Notes under the pieces: generated by a model
What the model was told of the DNA's origin: nothing
What the model saw: the letters and a program-made list of their open reading frames with translations, nothing else
Database searches by the model: none
Shown: piece by piece, positions 26,443 to 35,821 of the stretch
Layout: every line of letters begins with the position of its first letter
How positions within the stretch are numbered: position 1 is the first letter of the stretch
Position numbers and translations under genes: made by a program
Assembly (NCBI GenBank): GCA_050944685.1
Contig: JBMNRP010000002.1
Coordinates: 93,665 to 157,664, forward strand
Length of the DNA stretch: 64,000 nucleotides
Direction of reading: 5' to 3'
Origin: CADBRN01 sp050944685
GTDB lineage: Bacteria; Bacillota; Clostridia; Lachnospirales; Lachnospiraceae

Positions 26443-26766
26443 AATGAAATCTCCTCTCTGACAAAACAACCACTACAATTGACATTATATTATTCTGGTA
26501 ATATTTTTGCAATACCTAAATAATGCTTTTATTTTTTCAAAAAGTTATTCATTACTGCTTGCATATTTTGGTGAATAAATGGTATAATTTTTGTGAATTA
26601 AACTTTGAGAAAGTTTTTACAAAGTTTGTTAAAAGATAAATTTATTGAATTGAAGGGAATTCAGCAGGTTATTAATAATTTCTATTATTTTTGCGTGAAA
26701 ACATTGTCAAACTCTTTGCTAATTTTTGGTGAACTTTTTTATGCATTTTGACGGAGGAAATGAAAA
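26443..26766. promoter_or_regulatory. Divergent gapII/deoR control region with three ATTTTTGGTGAA-type repeats
   Basis: Two facing promoters can be read. The minus strand has TTGCAA (26507-26512), 17 bases, TATAAT (26484-26489). The plus strand has TTGCAT (26559-26564), 18 bases, TATAAT (26583-26588). Three same-orientation copies of a motif near ATTTTTGGTGAA lie at 26565-26576, 26587-26598 and 26722-26733; the first two overlap the deoR spacer and -10. They are good candidates for DeoR operators that would autoregulate the regulator and control gapII-pgk. Confidence 0.65.
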
Positions 26767-27534
26767 TTGCGAGTAGACCGATTAAACAAGATGGAAGAAT
26801 TTATTCTCTCGGAAGGCACCGTCCCTCTCGAGGAACTGGCAAATCGCTTCAGTGTTTCTACCAACACCGTTCGAAGAGATGTAAATGAGCTGATCAAAAG
26901 GGGACGGATACGGAAGGTGTACGGTGGTGTCTCCGCCATCACGGAGCACGATACAAATCTGACGCCGATTCCGCTGCAGGTACGGGCGGTAGAACACAGC
27001 ACGGCAAAAAACATCATCGGACGTCTCGCTGCGGGTATGGTCAATGACGGCGATACCATTTTTCTGGATTCCGGGACGACCGTCGCCTGCATGGTTCCCT
27101 ATCTGGCGGAAAAAGAAAACGTCACCGTAGTGACGCATTCTCTGAATGTCATGTATGAAGCCGCAAAATACGCTTCCCTCAGCATCATCGCGCTCGGAGG
27201 CTATTACAATCACGCGACCAGCTCGTACTCGGGAATTTCAACGCTCGATCCCCTCTCCTCGATTTCCACCAATGCCGCCTTTATCGCGGCGACCGGCGTC
27301 ACACTCGAGAAGGGACTCACGCACACGGCTTATTTTGAGGCAGAGACGAAAAAGAAGGTTGTCCAGAACAGCAGCAAGGTCATCCTCTGCGCGGACGACA
27401 GCAAATTTGGCCGGGCCTCGACGCTGTCCTTCTTTCAGTTCGAGGATCTCTACGCCGTCGTCACAAACAAGACGCCGGAAAAGAAATATCTGGACGCGAT
27501 TTCCTACAACAACATTCTGCTCGTCTGCCCTTAA
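26767..27534 (+). CDS. DeoR/GlpR-family transcriptional regulator
   Basis: A 255-residue regulator with an N-terminal DeoR helix-turn-helix (VPLEELANRFSVSTNTVRRDVNEL) and a C-terminal sugar-phosphate sensor domain (IFLDSGTTV, VVTHSLNV, ALGG). It starts with TTG behind GGAGG. It is divergent from the type II GAPDH-PGK unit and convergent with the methyltransferase gene. DeoR regulators of this type are released by a phosphorylated sugar or triose, which suits control of a glycolytic cassette. The effector is unknown. Confidence 0.88.
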   Translation: MRVDRLNKMEEFILSEGTVPLEELANRFSVSTNTVRRDVNELIKRGRIRKVYGGVSAITEHDTNLTPIPLQVRAVEHSTAKNIIGRLAAGMVNDGDTIFLDSGTTVACMVPYLAEKENVTVVTHSLNVMYEAAKYASLSIIALGGYYNHATSSYSGISTLDPLSSISTNAAFIAATGVTLEKGLTHTAYFEAETKKKVVQNSSKVILCADDSKFGRASTLSFFQFEDLYAVVTNKTPEKKYLDAISYNNILLVCP

Positions 27535-27543
27535 ACGGTTTTC

Positions 27544-28770
27544 TTACCTTTCCTCACACACCTGAAAGATATAGAACTTCAGGTAATAAGATGTATCCTC
27601 GCCCTCTGTCCACAGAATCGGATGGTCCGGTGACTGGGTGCGGAATTCAATCTGGCGGAGGCGTCTGTGCGCATCGCGGGCGGCTTCCCGAATGGTCTTC
27701 GAAAAAAGCCCGGGGGTCATAAAATGCGAACAGGAGCAGGTCGCCAGAAAGCCTCCGTCCCGGATCAGACGCATTGCCCTTAAGTTAATATCCCGATAGC
27801 CGCGGATGGCATTTTTCGTGGCCTGTCGGGATTTTGTAAAGGCCGGAGGATCCAGGATAATTCCGTCAAAGATTTCTCCCTCCCGGAGAAATCTCGTCAG
27901 TTCGGAAAATACATCCGCACAGGAAAATTTCACCCGGTCCTCCAGATGATTAAGCATGGCATTCGCCTTCGCTTCCTCAACGGCCAGCTGCGAAATATCG
28001 ATGCCGAGCACCGAATCCGCTCCCGCCGCACCGGCATTGAGTGCGAATGTTCCCATGTGGGTAAAGCAGTCGAGGACCCGTCTTCCGCGGCAGAACCTCC
28101 GGACAGCCAGCCGGTTATACTTCTGATCGAGAAAAAATCCCGTCTTCTGTCCATTCCGGACATCCACGACATAGCGAACCCCGTTCTCCGAAATTTCCAC
28201 ATTCGTATCAAATTCCGGGCCGATAAAACCGGAATAGAGTTCCATCCCCTCTTTTCTCCGCACGGAGACATCTGAGCGTTCATAAATCCCGCGTACCGGA
28301 TAACCGTCTGACTCCAGACAATTCTTCAGTTCGTCGAGAATAACCGGCTTCATCCGATCAATTCCCAGGGCGAGAGACTGAATGACCAGCACGTCTTCAT
28401 ATTTATCAGCGATCATCCCGGGAAGCCAGTCAGCCTCTCCGAAAATGACGCGGCACGAGGAGAGATCGGTCATCACGTCCTTCCTGTACTGCCAGGCATC
28501 CCGGACACGCTTCCGGATAAATTCCTCATTCACAGGCTCCTCCCTGCGGCGCGAGAGCATCCGGATGCGGATTTTCGAATTCATGTTCATGAATCCGTAT
28601 CCCATGAAGAACCCGTCAAAGTCCTGCACCCGGACAATACCTCCATTCTCGAACCTCCCGAAAACCGACGCGATTTCATTGTCATAAATCCAGGCGCCGC
28701 CTCTCTTGATTGTCCGGCCCTCTCCTTTTTTCAGCACGGCGACCGCTCCCACGGCAAAGATGTCATTCAT
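27544..28770 (-). CDS. Class I rRNA (cytosine-C5) methyltransferase, RlmI-like
   Basis: A 408-residue protein with an N-terminal PUA domain (about 1-75), a linker and a C-terminal Rossmann methyltransferase. The family motif NGQKTGFFLDQK precedes the SAM-binding VLDCFTHMGTFALNAGA and ILDPPAFTKS. RlmI methylates C1962 of 23S rRNA in E. coli; this homologue probably acts on the same or a nearby site. The ATG at 28770 is preceded by GAGAGG. It lies just behind the ppdK terminator. Confidence 0.82.
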   Translation of the reverse strand: MNDIFAVGAVAVLKKGEGRTIKRGGAWIYDNEIASVFGRFENGGIVRVQDFDGFFMGYGFMNMNSKIRIRMLSRRREEPVNEEFIRKRVRDAWQYRKDVMTDLSSCRVIFGEADWLPGMIADKYEDVLVIQSLALGIDRMKPVILDELKNCLESDGYPVRGIYERSDVSVRRKEGMELYSGFIGPEFDTNVEISENGVRYVVDVRNGQKTGFFLDQKYNRLAVRRFCRGRRVLDCFTHMGTFALNAGAAGADSVLGIDISQLAVEEAKANAMLNHLEDRVKFSCADVFSELTRFLREGEIFDGIILDPPAFTKSRQATKNAIRGYRDINLRAMRLIRDGGFLATCSCSHFMTPGLFSKTIREAARDAHRRLRQIEFRTQSPDHPILWTEGEDTSYYLKFYIFQVCEER

Positions 28771-28787
28771 ATTTTTTCCTCTCCGAA

Positions 28788-28823
28788 AAGAGCCACCGCG
28801 CCCTCCCGGGCGTGATGGCTCTT
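28788..28823 (-). terminator. ppdK terminator
   Basis: On the minus strand AAGAGCCATCACGCCC pairs with GGGCGCGGTGGCTCTT and ends in TTTTC. It lies 23 bases after the ppdK stop and 18 bases before the methyltransferase start. Confidence 0.8.
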
Positions 28824-28845
28824 CAAGCTCAATCATCCGTAAAAT

Positions 28846-31476
28846 TTACTTTTTCTGCGCGATGGCCGCCTGTGCCGCTGCCAGACGGGCAACCGGCACA
28901 CGGTACGGTGAGCAGGAAACATAATCCAGTCCGATGCTGTTGCAGAACTCGATCGAGGACGGATCTCCGCCGTGTTCTCCGCAGATTCCGAAATGCAGAT
29001 TCGGATTGACCGGTTTTCCGAGATCAACTGCCATCTTCATCAGTCTTCCGACGCCGACCTGATCGAGCTTCGCGAACGGATCGCTCTCAAAGATCTTCTT
29101 GTCGTAATATGCGCTCAGGAACTTGCCCGCGTCATCGCGGCTGAATCCGTAAGTCATCTGAGTCAGGTCATTTGTTCCGAAGCAGAAGAAATCCGCCTCT
29201 TTCGCGATCTGATCCGCGGTGAGCGCGGCTCTCGGGATCTCGATCATGGTTCCGACCTTATATTCAAGTTTCATTCCGGCAGCCTTGATCTCCTCATCCG
29301 CCGTCTCGACAACAATATCGCGGACATATTTCAGCTCTTTGGCATCCGATGCAAGGGGAATCATGATTTCAGGAACCATGTTCCAGTCCGGATGCTTCTT
29401 CTGAACATTCAGCGCCGCCCGGATGACAGCCTTCGTCTGCATTTTTGCTATCTCCGGATAGGTGACTGCCAGACGAAGTCCGCGGTGTCCCATCATCGGG
29501 TTGAACTCATGCAGGGAGGCAATGATGGATTTGATCTCCTCAACACTCTTGTTCTTTGCCTGAGCGAGAAGAGCAATCTCGTCGTCCTCGGTCGGAACAA
29601 ACTCATGGAGCGGCGGATCCAGGAAACGAATGGTAACCGGATCTCCCTCCAGCGCCTCATACAGCTGCTCAAAATCGCCCTGCTGATACGGAAGAATTTT
29701 CTCCAGAGCTTCTTCTCTCTCTTCAACGGTATCGGAGCAGATCATCTCGCGGAACGCGGCGATACGATCCGGTTCAAAGAACATATGCTCGGTACGGCAG
29801 AGTCCGATTCCCTCGGCACCCAGCTCGCGGGCTCTCTTTGCGTCCGCCGGCGTATCCGCATTCGTGCGGACCTTCATGGTTCTGTATTTGTCAGCCCATC
29901 CCATGATGCGGCCGAACTCGCCTTCTACCTTCGCTTCCACGGTGTCAATGACGCCGTCGTAGATGTTTCCGGTGGTTCCGTCGATGGAGATGAAATCGCC
30001 CTCGTGGAATTCCTTTCCGCCGAGCGTGAATTTCTTGTTTGCCTCATCCATGATAATATCGCCGCATCCGGAAACGCAGCACTCGCCCATTCCTCTGGCG
30101 ACAACGGCCGCATGGCTGGTCATTCCGCCACGGACGGTAAGAATACCTTCTGCGGACTTCATACCCGTAATATCCTCCGGAGAAGTCTCCAGACGGACCA
30201 GTACGACTTTCTCACCGCGGTTCGCCCAGTCAACAGCGTCATCCGCCGAAAAGACGATCTTTCCGCAGGCAGCGCCCGGTGAAGCTCCGAGGCCTCTTCC
30301 GAGCGGTGTCGCCTTCTTCAGCGCATCCGGATCGAACTGCGGATGCAGGAGAGAATCCAGGTTTCTCGGATCGATCATCGCCACAGCCTCTTCCTCGGTG
30401 CGCATTCCCTCATCCACGAGATCGCACGCGATCTTCAGAGCCGCCTTCGCGGTGCGTTTTCCGTTTCTGGTCTGAAGCATATAGAGCTTTCCGTGCTCAA
30501 CGGTAAACTCCATATCCTGCATGTCTCTGTAGTGGTCTTCCAGAGTCTTGCAGACATCCTTGAACTGTTCGAAAGCCTCCGGGAACTTGTCCGCCATCTC
30601 CGTGATCTTCATCGGGGTGCGGACACCTGCAACGACATCCTCGCCCTGGGCATTGGTCAGGAACTCACCGAACAGACCTTTCGCCCCGGTAGCCGGGTCA
30701 CGGGTAAAAGCGACACCGGTTCCGCAGTCATCACCCATGTTCCCGAACGCCATGGACTGAACGTTAACGGCAGTTCCCCAGGAATACGGGATATCATTGT
30801 CGCGGCGGTATACGTTCGCACGCGGATTATCCCAGGAGCGGAAGACCGCCTTGATCGCTCCCATCAGCTGCTCTCTCGGATCATCCGGGAACGGCTCGCC
30901 GATCTTCTTCCGATACTCTTCCTTGAACTGATTGGCCAGTTCTTTCAGATCATCCGCGGTCAGCTCAACGTCCTGCTTCACACCGCGGTCCTCTTTCATC
31001 CGATCGATCAGCTGCTCGAAATACTTCTTGCCGACTTCCATGACGACATCCGAGTACATCTGGATAAATCTTCTGTAGCAGTCCCAGGCCCAGCGCGGGT
31101 TACCGGACTGCTCGGCAAGTGTGTTGACAACATCTTCGTTCAGGCCGAGATTCAGAATCGTATCCATCATGCCGGGCATGGAAGCTCTCGCTCCGGAACG
31201 AACAGAAACAAGAAGCGGATTTGTCTTGTCACCGAATTTCTTTCCTGTAATCTCTTCCATCTTTCCGATATATTCGGTGATCTGTGCGCGGATCTCGTCA
31301 TTGATCTCACGCCCGTCCTCATAATACTGAGTGCAGGCTTCCGTTGTGATTGTAAATCCCTGCGGAACCGGAAGACCAATGTTAGTCATTTCTGCCAGGT
31401 TTGCGCCTTTTCCGCCGAGAAGCTCGCGCATATTGGCATTGCCCTCGGTGAACAAGTAAACCCACTTTTTTGCCAT
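28846..31476 (-). CDS. ppdK: Pyruvate, phosphate dikinase
   Basis: An 876-residue enzyme of full PPDK length. It has an N-terminal ATP-grasp domain (LLGGKGANLAEM at 20-31), the phospho-histidine swivelling domain with GGMTSHAAVVARGMG, and a C-terminal PEP/pyruvate barrel (GLCRTEHMFFE, GTNDLTQ and CGEHGGDP). It interconverts pyruvate, ATP and phosphate with PEP, AMP and pyrophosphate. In Clostridia this often substitutes for pyruvate kinase in glycolysis. It starts behind AGGAGG and has its own strong promoter and terminator, so it is monocistronic. Confidence 0.97.
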   Translation of the reverse strand: MAKKWVYLFTEGNANMRELLGGKGANLAEMTNIGLPVPQGFTITTEACTQYYEDGREINDEIRAQITEYIGKMEEITGKKFGDKTNPLLVSVRSGARASMPGMMDTILNLGLNEDVVNTLAEQSGNPRWAWDCYRRFIQMYSDVVMEVGKKYFEQLIDRMKEDRGVKQDVELTADDLKELANQFKEEYRKKIGEPFPDDPREQLMGAIKAVFRSWDNPRANVYRRDNDIPYSWGTAVNVQSMAFGNMGDDCGTGVAFTRDPATGAKGLFGEFLTNAQGEDVVAGVRTPMKITEMADKFPEAFEQFKDVCKTLEDHYRDMQDMEFTVEHGKLYMLQTRNGKRTAKAALKIACDLVDEGMRTEEEAVAMIDPRNLDSLLHPQFDPDALKKATPLGRGLGASPGAACGKIVFSADDAVDWANRGEKVVLVRLETSPEDITGMKSAEGILTVRGGMTSHAAVVARGMGECCVSGCGDIIMDEANKKFTLGGKEFHEGDFISIDGTTGNIYDGVIDTVEAKVEGEFGRIMGWADKYRTMKVRTNADTPADAKRARELGAEGIGLCRTEHMFFEPDRIAAFREMICSDTVEEREEALEKILPYQQGDFEQLYEALEGDPVTIRFLDPPLHEFVPTEDDEIALLAQAKNKSVEEIKSIIASLHEFNPMMGHRGLRLAVTYPEIAKMQTKAVIRAALNVQKKHPDWNMVPEIMIPLASDAKELKYVRDIVVETADEEIKAAGMKLEYKVGTMIEIPRAALTADQIAKEADFFCFGTNDLTQMTYGFSRDDAGKFLSAYYDKKIFESDPFAKLDQVGVGRLMKMAVDLGKPVNPNLHFGICGEHGGDPSSIEFCNSIGLDYVSCSPYRVPVARLAAAQAAIAQKK

Positions 31477-31523
31477 TCTTTTTTCCTCCTGCTTAAATTA
31501 ATGATATTTCTTCACCACTAAAC

Positions 31524-31552
31524 ATTTTAACGATTGTGAAAAACATCGTCAA
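31524..31552 (-). promoter_or_regulatory. ppdK promoter
   Basis: The minus strand reads TTGACG, a 17-base spacer, then TAAAAT, about 50 bases before the ppdK start. It is among the clearest sigma-70-type promoters in the window. Confidence 0.75.
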
Positions 31553-31582
31553 GAATAGCCCGTTAAAATTGCACAAAGTACG

Positions 31583-31608
31583 AAAAAAAACGCATCCGCG
31601 GGGGCGGA
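31583..31608 (-). terminator. Short terminator downstream of the HAD gene
   Basis: On the minus strand TCCGC-CCCC-GCGGA is followed within a few bases by eight T residues. It would stop transcription from the HAD gene before the ppdK promoter. The stem is only five pairs, so efficiency is uncertain. Confidence 0.5.
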
Positions 31609-31788
31609 CATTTTCCCGGACACCCAAATGGTTAATCCGGTGCTGTGTCTGTACACTACAGGGCTAATATTTCCAGGTGATATATTGATCCATATTGCGT
31701 TGTACAAAAAAAATAAACATCTGCCAAACAGTCCTTCTCAGGCCGAATGACCCAGGAACATCTCTTCTGTGACATAGCAGGACTCTGG

Positions 31789-32589
31789 TCACAGCCTGAT
31801 ATTCAGAACCTCACTGATCGTCCTGACGACTCCGTTTTCCTCATTGGAATATTTTGTCACGTGCGACGCCGCACGTTTTACGTCCTCGTGGCCGTTTATC
31901 ATGGCATAAGAACAGGGAATTGCCCTGATCATTGACAGATCATTCGGAAAATCTCCAAACACCATACAGTCCTCTTTCGGAATGTCCAGAAACTCCAGCA
32001 GCTTTTCAAGACCCTTCTCCTTATTTTCATCCGGAAGAGATATATCAAGCCAGTCATCTCCCGAATCCAGCAGGGCATATTTTTCAGCAAGATGTGACAG
32101 AGCGGGAATACCATGTTCCTGAACACCTTTTCTGTCAACACAGGCGATTTTCATGACGGGTTCGGCGTCCAGCGCTTCAAAAAGATCGTCTACATAAACA
32201 CAATTAACAAAAAACTGATATACCTGATCCTCGAAATCCTTCGTTCGATCACTATAAAAGGCGTGTGATTCTCCGCACAGCACCACTTTCAGGTCCCCTG
32301 CCCTCCTGCACTCATTCAACAACATTGTCAGTTCGGTAACCGGAATTCTGGCAAGATAGACAGAATGGTCTCTGTACACTACCTGATTGCCGTTCTGGCA
32401 GATGAATCCCAGTTTTCTGGAAACCGGACCGAATTTTTTATAAAGTGAAGCAAGCGATCTTCCGCTCGCAGGCACAAACAGGATACCTTTTGCCTCCAGA
32501 GCGTCAATCAGCTGCGGAAGCTCCTCCGGAAGCTCTTTTCTGCGGTTCAGAAGCGTCCCGTCAAGATCCGAGGCGATTAATCTGATCAT
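31789..32589 (-). CDS. Cof-type HAD-superfamily phosphatase
   Basis: A 266-residue HAD-IIB phosphatase. The nucleophile motif is ASDLDGTLL at the N-terminus, the cap domain follows, and the C-terminal motif is VFGDFPNDLSMI (usually GDxxND). Such enzymes dephosphorylate sugar phosphates or flavin nucleotides; specificity is not predictable. I start at 32589 because AAAGGA lies six bases before that ATG; a longer frame exists upstream but crosses a structured palindrome. It follows the FGGY-kinase gene on the same strand. Confidence 0.85.
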   Translation of the reverse strand: MIRLIASDLDGTLLNRRKELPEELPQLIDALEAKGILFVPASGRSLASLYKKFGPVSRKLGFICQNGNQVVYRDHSVYLARIPVTELTMLLNECRRAGDLKVVLCGESHAFYSDRTKDFEDQVYQFFVNCVYVDDLFEALDAEPVMKIACVDRKGVQEHGIPALSHLAEKYALLDSGDDWLDISLPDENKEKGLEKLLEFLDIPKEDCMVFGDFPNDLSMIRAIPCSYAMINGHEDVKRAASHVTKYSNEENGVVRTISEVLNIRL

Positions 32590-32912
32590 TTTCTGTCCTT
32601 TCATGTCGATAATCCATTGATCTGCGCAATATCTGTGCCCGGATGTAAAAAAGCCTGCGGCTCTCGGCGTGCATGCCCGTATGTCACGAAGCAGGAGGAA
32701 AGCAGCGAAGCTGGTCAGAACGGATAAACCAATATTATTATTTTTGCTCTTCCGCCCTGCCTGACCAGCCGAAGGAATTTTCCGTCTGCTGCGCATCAGT
32801 TCAGGTTTGCACGTCTGCAAAACCGCAGGCGTTTCTGATTTTTTCCGCGGCGCGGTTTGTCACCCCTTCCGGGACCGCAAATCGATCACAAGGATAACTC
32901 CTCTATGCCGCA
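32590..32912. other. Gap between FGGY kinase and HAD genes
   Basis: These 323 bases carry no supported gene. Most of the stretch (32653-32830) is a nested palindrome described separately. The part near 32835-32912 is GC-rich with short repeats but shows nothing I recognise. Confidence 0.5.
32653..32830. repeat. Long nested palindrome (structured RNA or palindromic element)
   Basis: Four pairs of arms nest in order. GCCTGCGG at 32653 pairs with 32823-32830, CGTGCA at 32668 with 32808-32813, GCAGC at 32702 with 32788-32792, and GCTGGTCAG at 32710 with 32761-32769. On the minus strand the outer arm ends in six T residues, so the RNA could terminate transcription from the kinase gene. I do not recognise it as a known riboswitch. 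Confidence 0.6.
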
Positions 32913-34475
32913 TCAGTAATTCGTAGTCTGGAATTTATAGATGTCAGGAAAGGCCTCTTTTGCCAGGGCCTCGTAACATGTCAGGAACAGCTGATAGACA
33001 TCATTATAAATCATCACATTTTTCTCGATCGGCTCATAATGCTTCTTCATGTGAACCATATGCTCTGACGCTTCGTGCAGATCTCTGTATTCACCTGCGC
33101 CGACCGCCGCGATCATGGCGGCTCCCAGGGCAGTGGCCTCCGGAGCTTCTACCGTTTCCACAGGACATCCGTAAATATCGGCCTGAATCTGATTCCAAAG
33201 CTCCGATCTCGCCGCACCTCCAGTCACACGCAGCGTATTGAATGTAAATCCCGCTCCCTCCAGCGTATTGAGCATCTCGCGCATTTCAAAGCAGATACCC
33301 TCCATCGCTGCTCTCGTCAGTTCCGACTTTGTCGTACCGAGCGTCATTCCAATAAAGCTTCCCTTGGCATTGTCGTCGTAGTGCGGACAGGCCGCTCCTG
33401 CAAGCCAGGGCAGGAATATGGTCCCCTTGGAGCCGACAGGCGCCTGCGACGCAGTGGCCGTCATCAAGTCATATACATCCAGTCCGGTGACATCCGCTGC
33501 CGTCATCTCATATTGTGAAATAGTATTTCTGAGCCAGCGGAACGAAGATGCGGAAGCAGAGGCGTGACCCTCCATGGTATAGCCTCCCGCCGGATGGCCG
33601 AGAACATGGGCCTTTCCGTTTTTATCCCGGATCGGTTTGTCAGAATATCCAATGCATAGACCCGCCGTTCCAATACAGACAGATCCGACACCCGGCGTTC
33701 CGGAGTTGCCCACTCCTACCGCACCGCACTGCTGATCACCTGATCCGACAAACAGCGGCGTACCTTCTCTGAGTCCTGTTTTTTCGGCGCATTCCGCGGA
33801 AACCGTTCCGACCGGTGTTCCCGGTTTCAGAAACTGCGGATATTTATCGGGATCCATATCAAAGATCCGGCAAAGTTCCGGATCAACCTCAAAAGTATCC
33901 CCGTTCGTAACCAGCCACCAGTTTGCGTCCGATTCCTCTTCATACCAGTCATCAGCACCGAATGCCTTTATCATCATGGCCTGAGGAGTCACCATCTTCC
34001 AGGTTTTTTCATAAAGCTCCGGCTCATTGACACGATACCAGAATGCCTTTGTTCCGCACTGTACGGAAGACATCGGATGTCCGCAACGGTTATACAAATC
34101 AAGCTCCGTCATCCCTGCTTTGCTCAATCGTTCTCTTGCCCATGGAAAAATCTCGGCACCTCGCTGATCCTGCCAGAGAAACATGTTGTGAAGGAAATTT
34201 CCTTCTTTATCGATCGGTGCCCACGTGGTTCTCTGATTAGTAAAGCTGATCGCCAGTATATCCTTCGGATTGACGTCGCCTTTTTTGATAGCCTTTGCCA
34301 CAGATTTATATGCCAGATCAATGACATCATCCGCCCGTTGTTCTACATATCCGATCTTCGGGTAAAAAGTAGGCGTTTCAAAATAACCGCTGCTGATCTG
34401 ATTTCCGTCAAGATCAAAAATAACACAGCGAACCCCCATTGTGCCCGCATCCATACCAATTACATATTTTGTCAT
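32913..34475 (-). CDS. FGGY-family carbohydrate kinase (xylulokinase-like)
   Basis: A 520-residue two-domain sugar kinase. The N-terminal ATPase motif is IGMDAGTMGVRCVIFD, the substrate-side motif is AISFTNQRTTWAP, and the C-terminal signature region is VTGGAARSELWNQIQADIYGCPV. FGGY kinases phosphorylate xylulose, ribulose, glycerol, erythritol and related compounds; the sequence alone does not decide. It is the last gene of the polyol unit, after a 492-bp gap behind the aldolase gene, so it may have its own promoter. The start at 34475 follows a G-rich site. Kinase for a ketose made by the neighbouring dehydrogenases is likely. Confidence 0.85.
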   Translation of the reverse strand: MTKYVIGMDAGTMGVRCVIFDLDGNQISSGYFETPTFYPKIGYVEQRADDVIDLAYKSVAKAIKKGDVNPKDILAISFTNQRTTWAPIDKEGNFLHNMFLWQDQRGAEIFPWARERLSKAGMTELDLYNRCGHPMSSVQCGTKAFWYRVNEPELYEKTWKMVTPQAMMIKAFGADDWYEEESDANWWLVTNGDTFEVDPELCRIFDMDPDKYPQFLKPGTPVGTVSAECAEKTGLREGTPLFVGSGDQQCGAVGVGNSGTPGVGSVCIGTAGLCIGYSDKPIRDKNGKAHVLGHPAGGYTMEGHASASASSFRWLRNTISQYEMTAADVTGLDVYDLMTATASQAPVGSKGTIFLPWLAGAACPHYDDNAKGSFIGMTLGTTKSELTRAAMEGICFEMREMLNTLEGAGFTFNTLRVTGGAARSELWNQIQADIYGCPVETVEAPEATALGAAMIAAVGAGEYRDLHEASEHMVHMKKHYEPIEKNVMIYNDVYQLFLTCYEALAKEAFPDIYKFQTTNY

Positions 34476-34967
34476 AGCATAAACCCCCCGGAAAATGCTT
34501 AGCATATCTTTTCAATTTACACAAGTTTTGTATTATTCAGTTTATAAAATTGAGCCTCTGAACTTATATTGTCAGCTGCTCTTTAATACTGCGGATATCA
34601 TTCCGAAAATGGTCCGGAGCGCAAAATCGGGAATTTTTATGAAAAAGATATATAACTTTTGCCCTTCCAATCGGACGGCTTTATTGCGCTTTCTGGAACA
34701 GGATTGTCATTAACTTTATTAAAGGTGTGGTAATGGACCGGAAGATATCAATGTCTGTCTTATTTACATTGTTTGACCAGATATTTTCACGAAGGTGGTA
34801 TGTACTGAAGCCGATCGGTTTACCCGTCGGCTGAAAACCTGTTTCCTTCTGCGGTTGATTTCCGGAAACTGATGTCCGCAGTAACCAGAATGTCCCGGCA
34901 GAGGCCGCTACAAGCGGTCTCTGCTCTCAGGATATAGCAACAATCGTTCCTGATGGATCAGTGAAAT
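34476..34967 (-). other. 492-bp gap between aldolase and kinase genes
   Basis: No gene is supported here. Close to the aldolase stop there are three hairpins on either strand: GCAGAGGCCGC/GCGGTCTCTGC at about 34898-34925, CTGCGG/CCGCAG around 34850-34882, and AGCCGA/TCGGCT at about 34809-34832. The first may be the aldolase terminator although no T-run follows. Nearer the kinase the sequence is AT-rich with no clear promoter hexamers. Confidence 0.4.
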
Positions 34968-35696
34968 TTATTTGACTTCAAAGCCCTTCAGCATATTTTC
35001 ATAGATCGGAAGTTCATCGATGATGCTCTTTGCTCTCCGCGTTCCAATAATATCAACGCCGGCTGCGAGGCAATTCAGTGCAATAGCGCTGGTCCAGAAT
35101 CCGCCTGTACCTGCGACTTTCAGTTTAACTTTCCCCTTGCAGGTTTTGACAAGAAGATCAATGACTCGCATGTCAGGTCCGCCGAAGCGGCCGGTAGAAG
35201 TCTTGACGAAATCTCCGCCGCCCTCAATAACCGCATTGCAGGCTTTCACGATTTCCTCATCCGTCAGGTAACATACCTCGATGATGAATCTGGTCTCTCT
35301 TCCCTGTGCTGCCTCAACGCATGCTTTCACTTCTTTGACAAGATGATCGTAATCTCCGCTCTTGAGATGACCGTAGTCAATGACAAAGTCAAGGATCTCG
35401 GCTCCGCGCGCCACCGCGTCTTTCGCAGCCGCCACTTTGCTCTCTATCGTACCGGTTCCGAACGGATAGTCGATTACGACGCAGGCCTTGACATCTGTTC
35501 CCTTCTGGTTTTTGCACGCCTCGACGACATCATCCAGAAAATTCGGATTGACGCAGATCGAATTTGTATTATATTCCAGGGACATCTTGATCAGATCATC
35601 AATCTCTTCCTTTGTTGAAAAGGGATTCAAAAGTGATCCGTCGATCATCTTCGCCAGTGTTGCCTTGTTGACCTCTTTGCCTCTAATGTACAGCAT
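34968..35696 (-). CDS. DeoC-family aldolase (deoxyribose-phosphate aldolase-like)
   Basis: A 242-residue class I aldolase barrel of the DeoC/LacD/LsrF superfamily. The Schiff-base lysine is Lys165 in FVKTSTGRFG and the proton-relay lysine is Lys193 in LKVAGTGGF. Canonical DeoC cleaves 2-deoxyribose 5-phosphate to acetaldehyde and glyceraldehyde 3-phosphate. Here the gene lies inside a polyol operon, not with nucleoside genes, so it may cleave a different phosphorylated ketose or deoxy sugar. The ATG at 35696 is preceded by AGGAGG. Confidence 0.85.
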   Translation of the reverse strand: MLYIRGKEVNKATLAKMIDGSLLNPFSTKEEIDDLIKMSLEYNTNSICVNPNFLDDVVEACKNQKGTDVKACVVIDYPFGTGTIESKVAAAKDAVARGAEILDFVIDYGHLKSGDYDHLVKEVKACVEAAQGRETRFIIEVCYLTDEEIVKACNAVIEGGGDFVKTSTGRFGGPDMRVIDLLVKTCKGKVKLKVAGTGGFWTSAIALNCLAAGVDIIGTRRAKSIIDELPIYENMLKGFEVK

Positions 35697-35821
35697 AAAA
35701 CAGTTCCTCCTAATAAAATGCATTTGTTGATATAAAACATTTAGTTACCGTAATGAAGTTCTGCGGAACAATCCATCCTTTCCGCCTCCGCATTCAACCC
35801 GCTGAAAGAGTTTTTTCCCCT

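Larger units (their letters stand above)
31477..31788 (-). other. ppdK upstream region
   Basis: These 312 gene-free bases contain the ppdK promoter and a short terminator hairpin (separate entries). The rest, between about 31610 and 31788, shows no gene or recognisable element. Confidence 0.6.
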
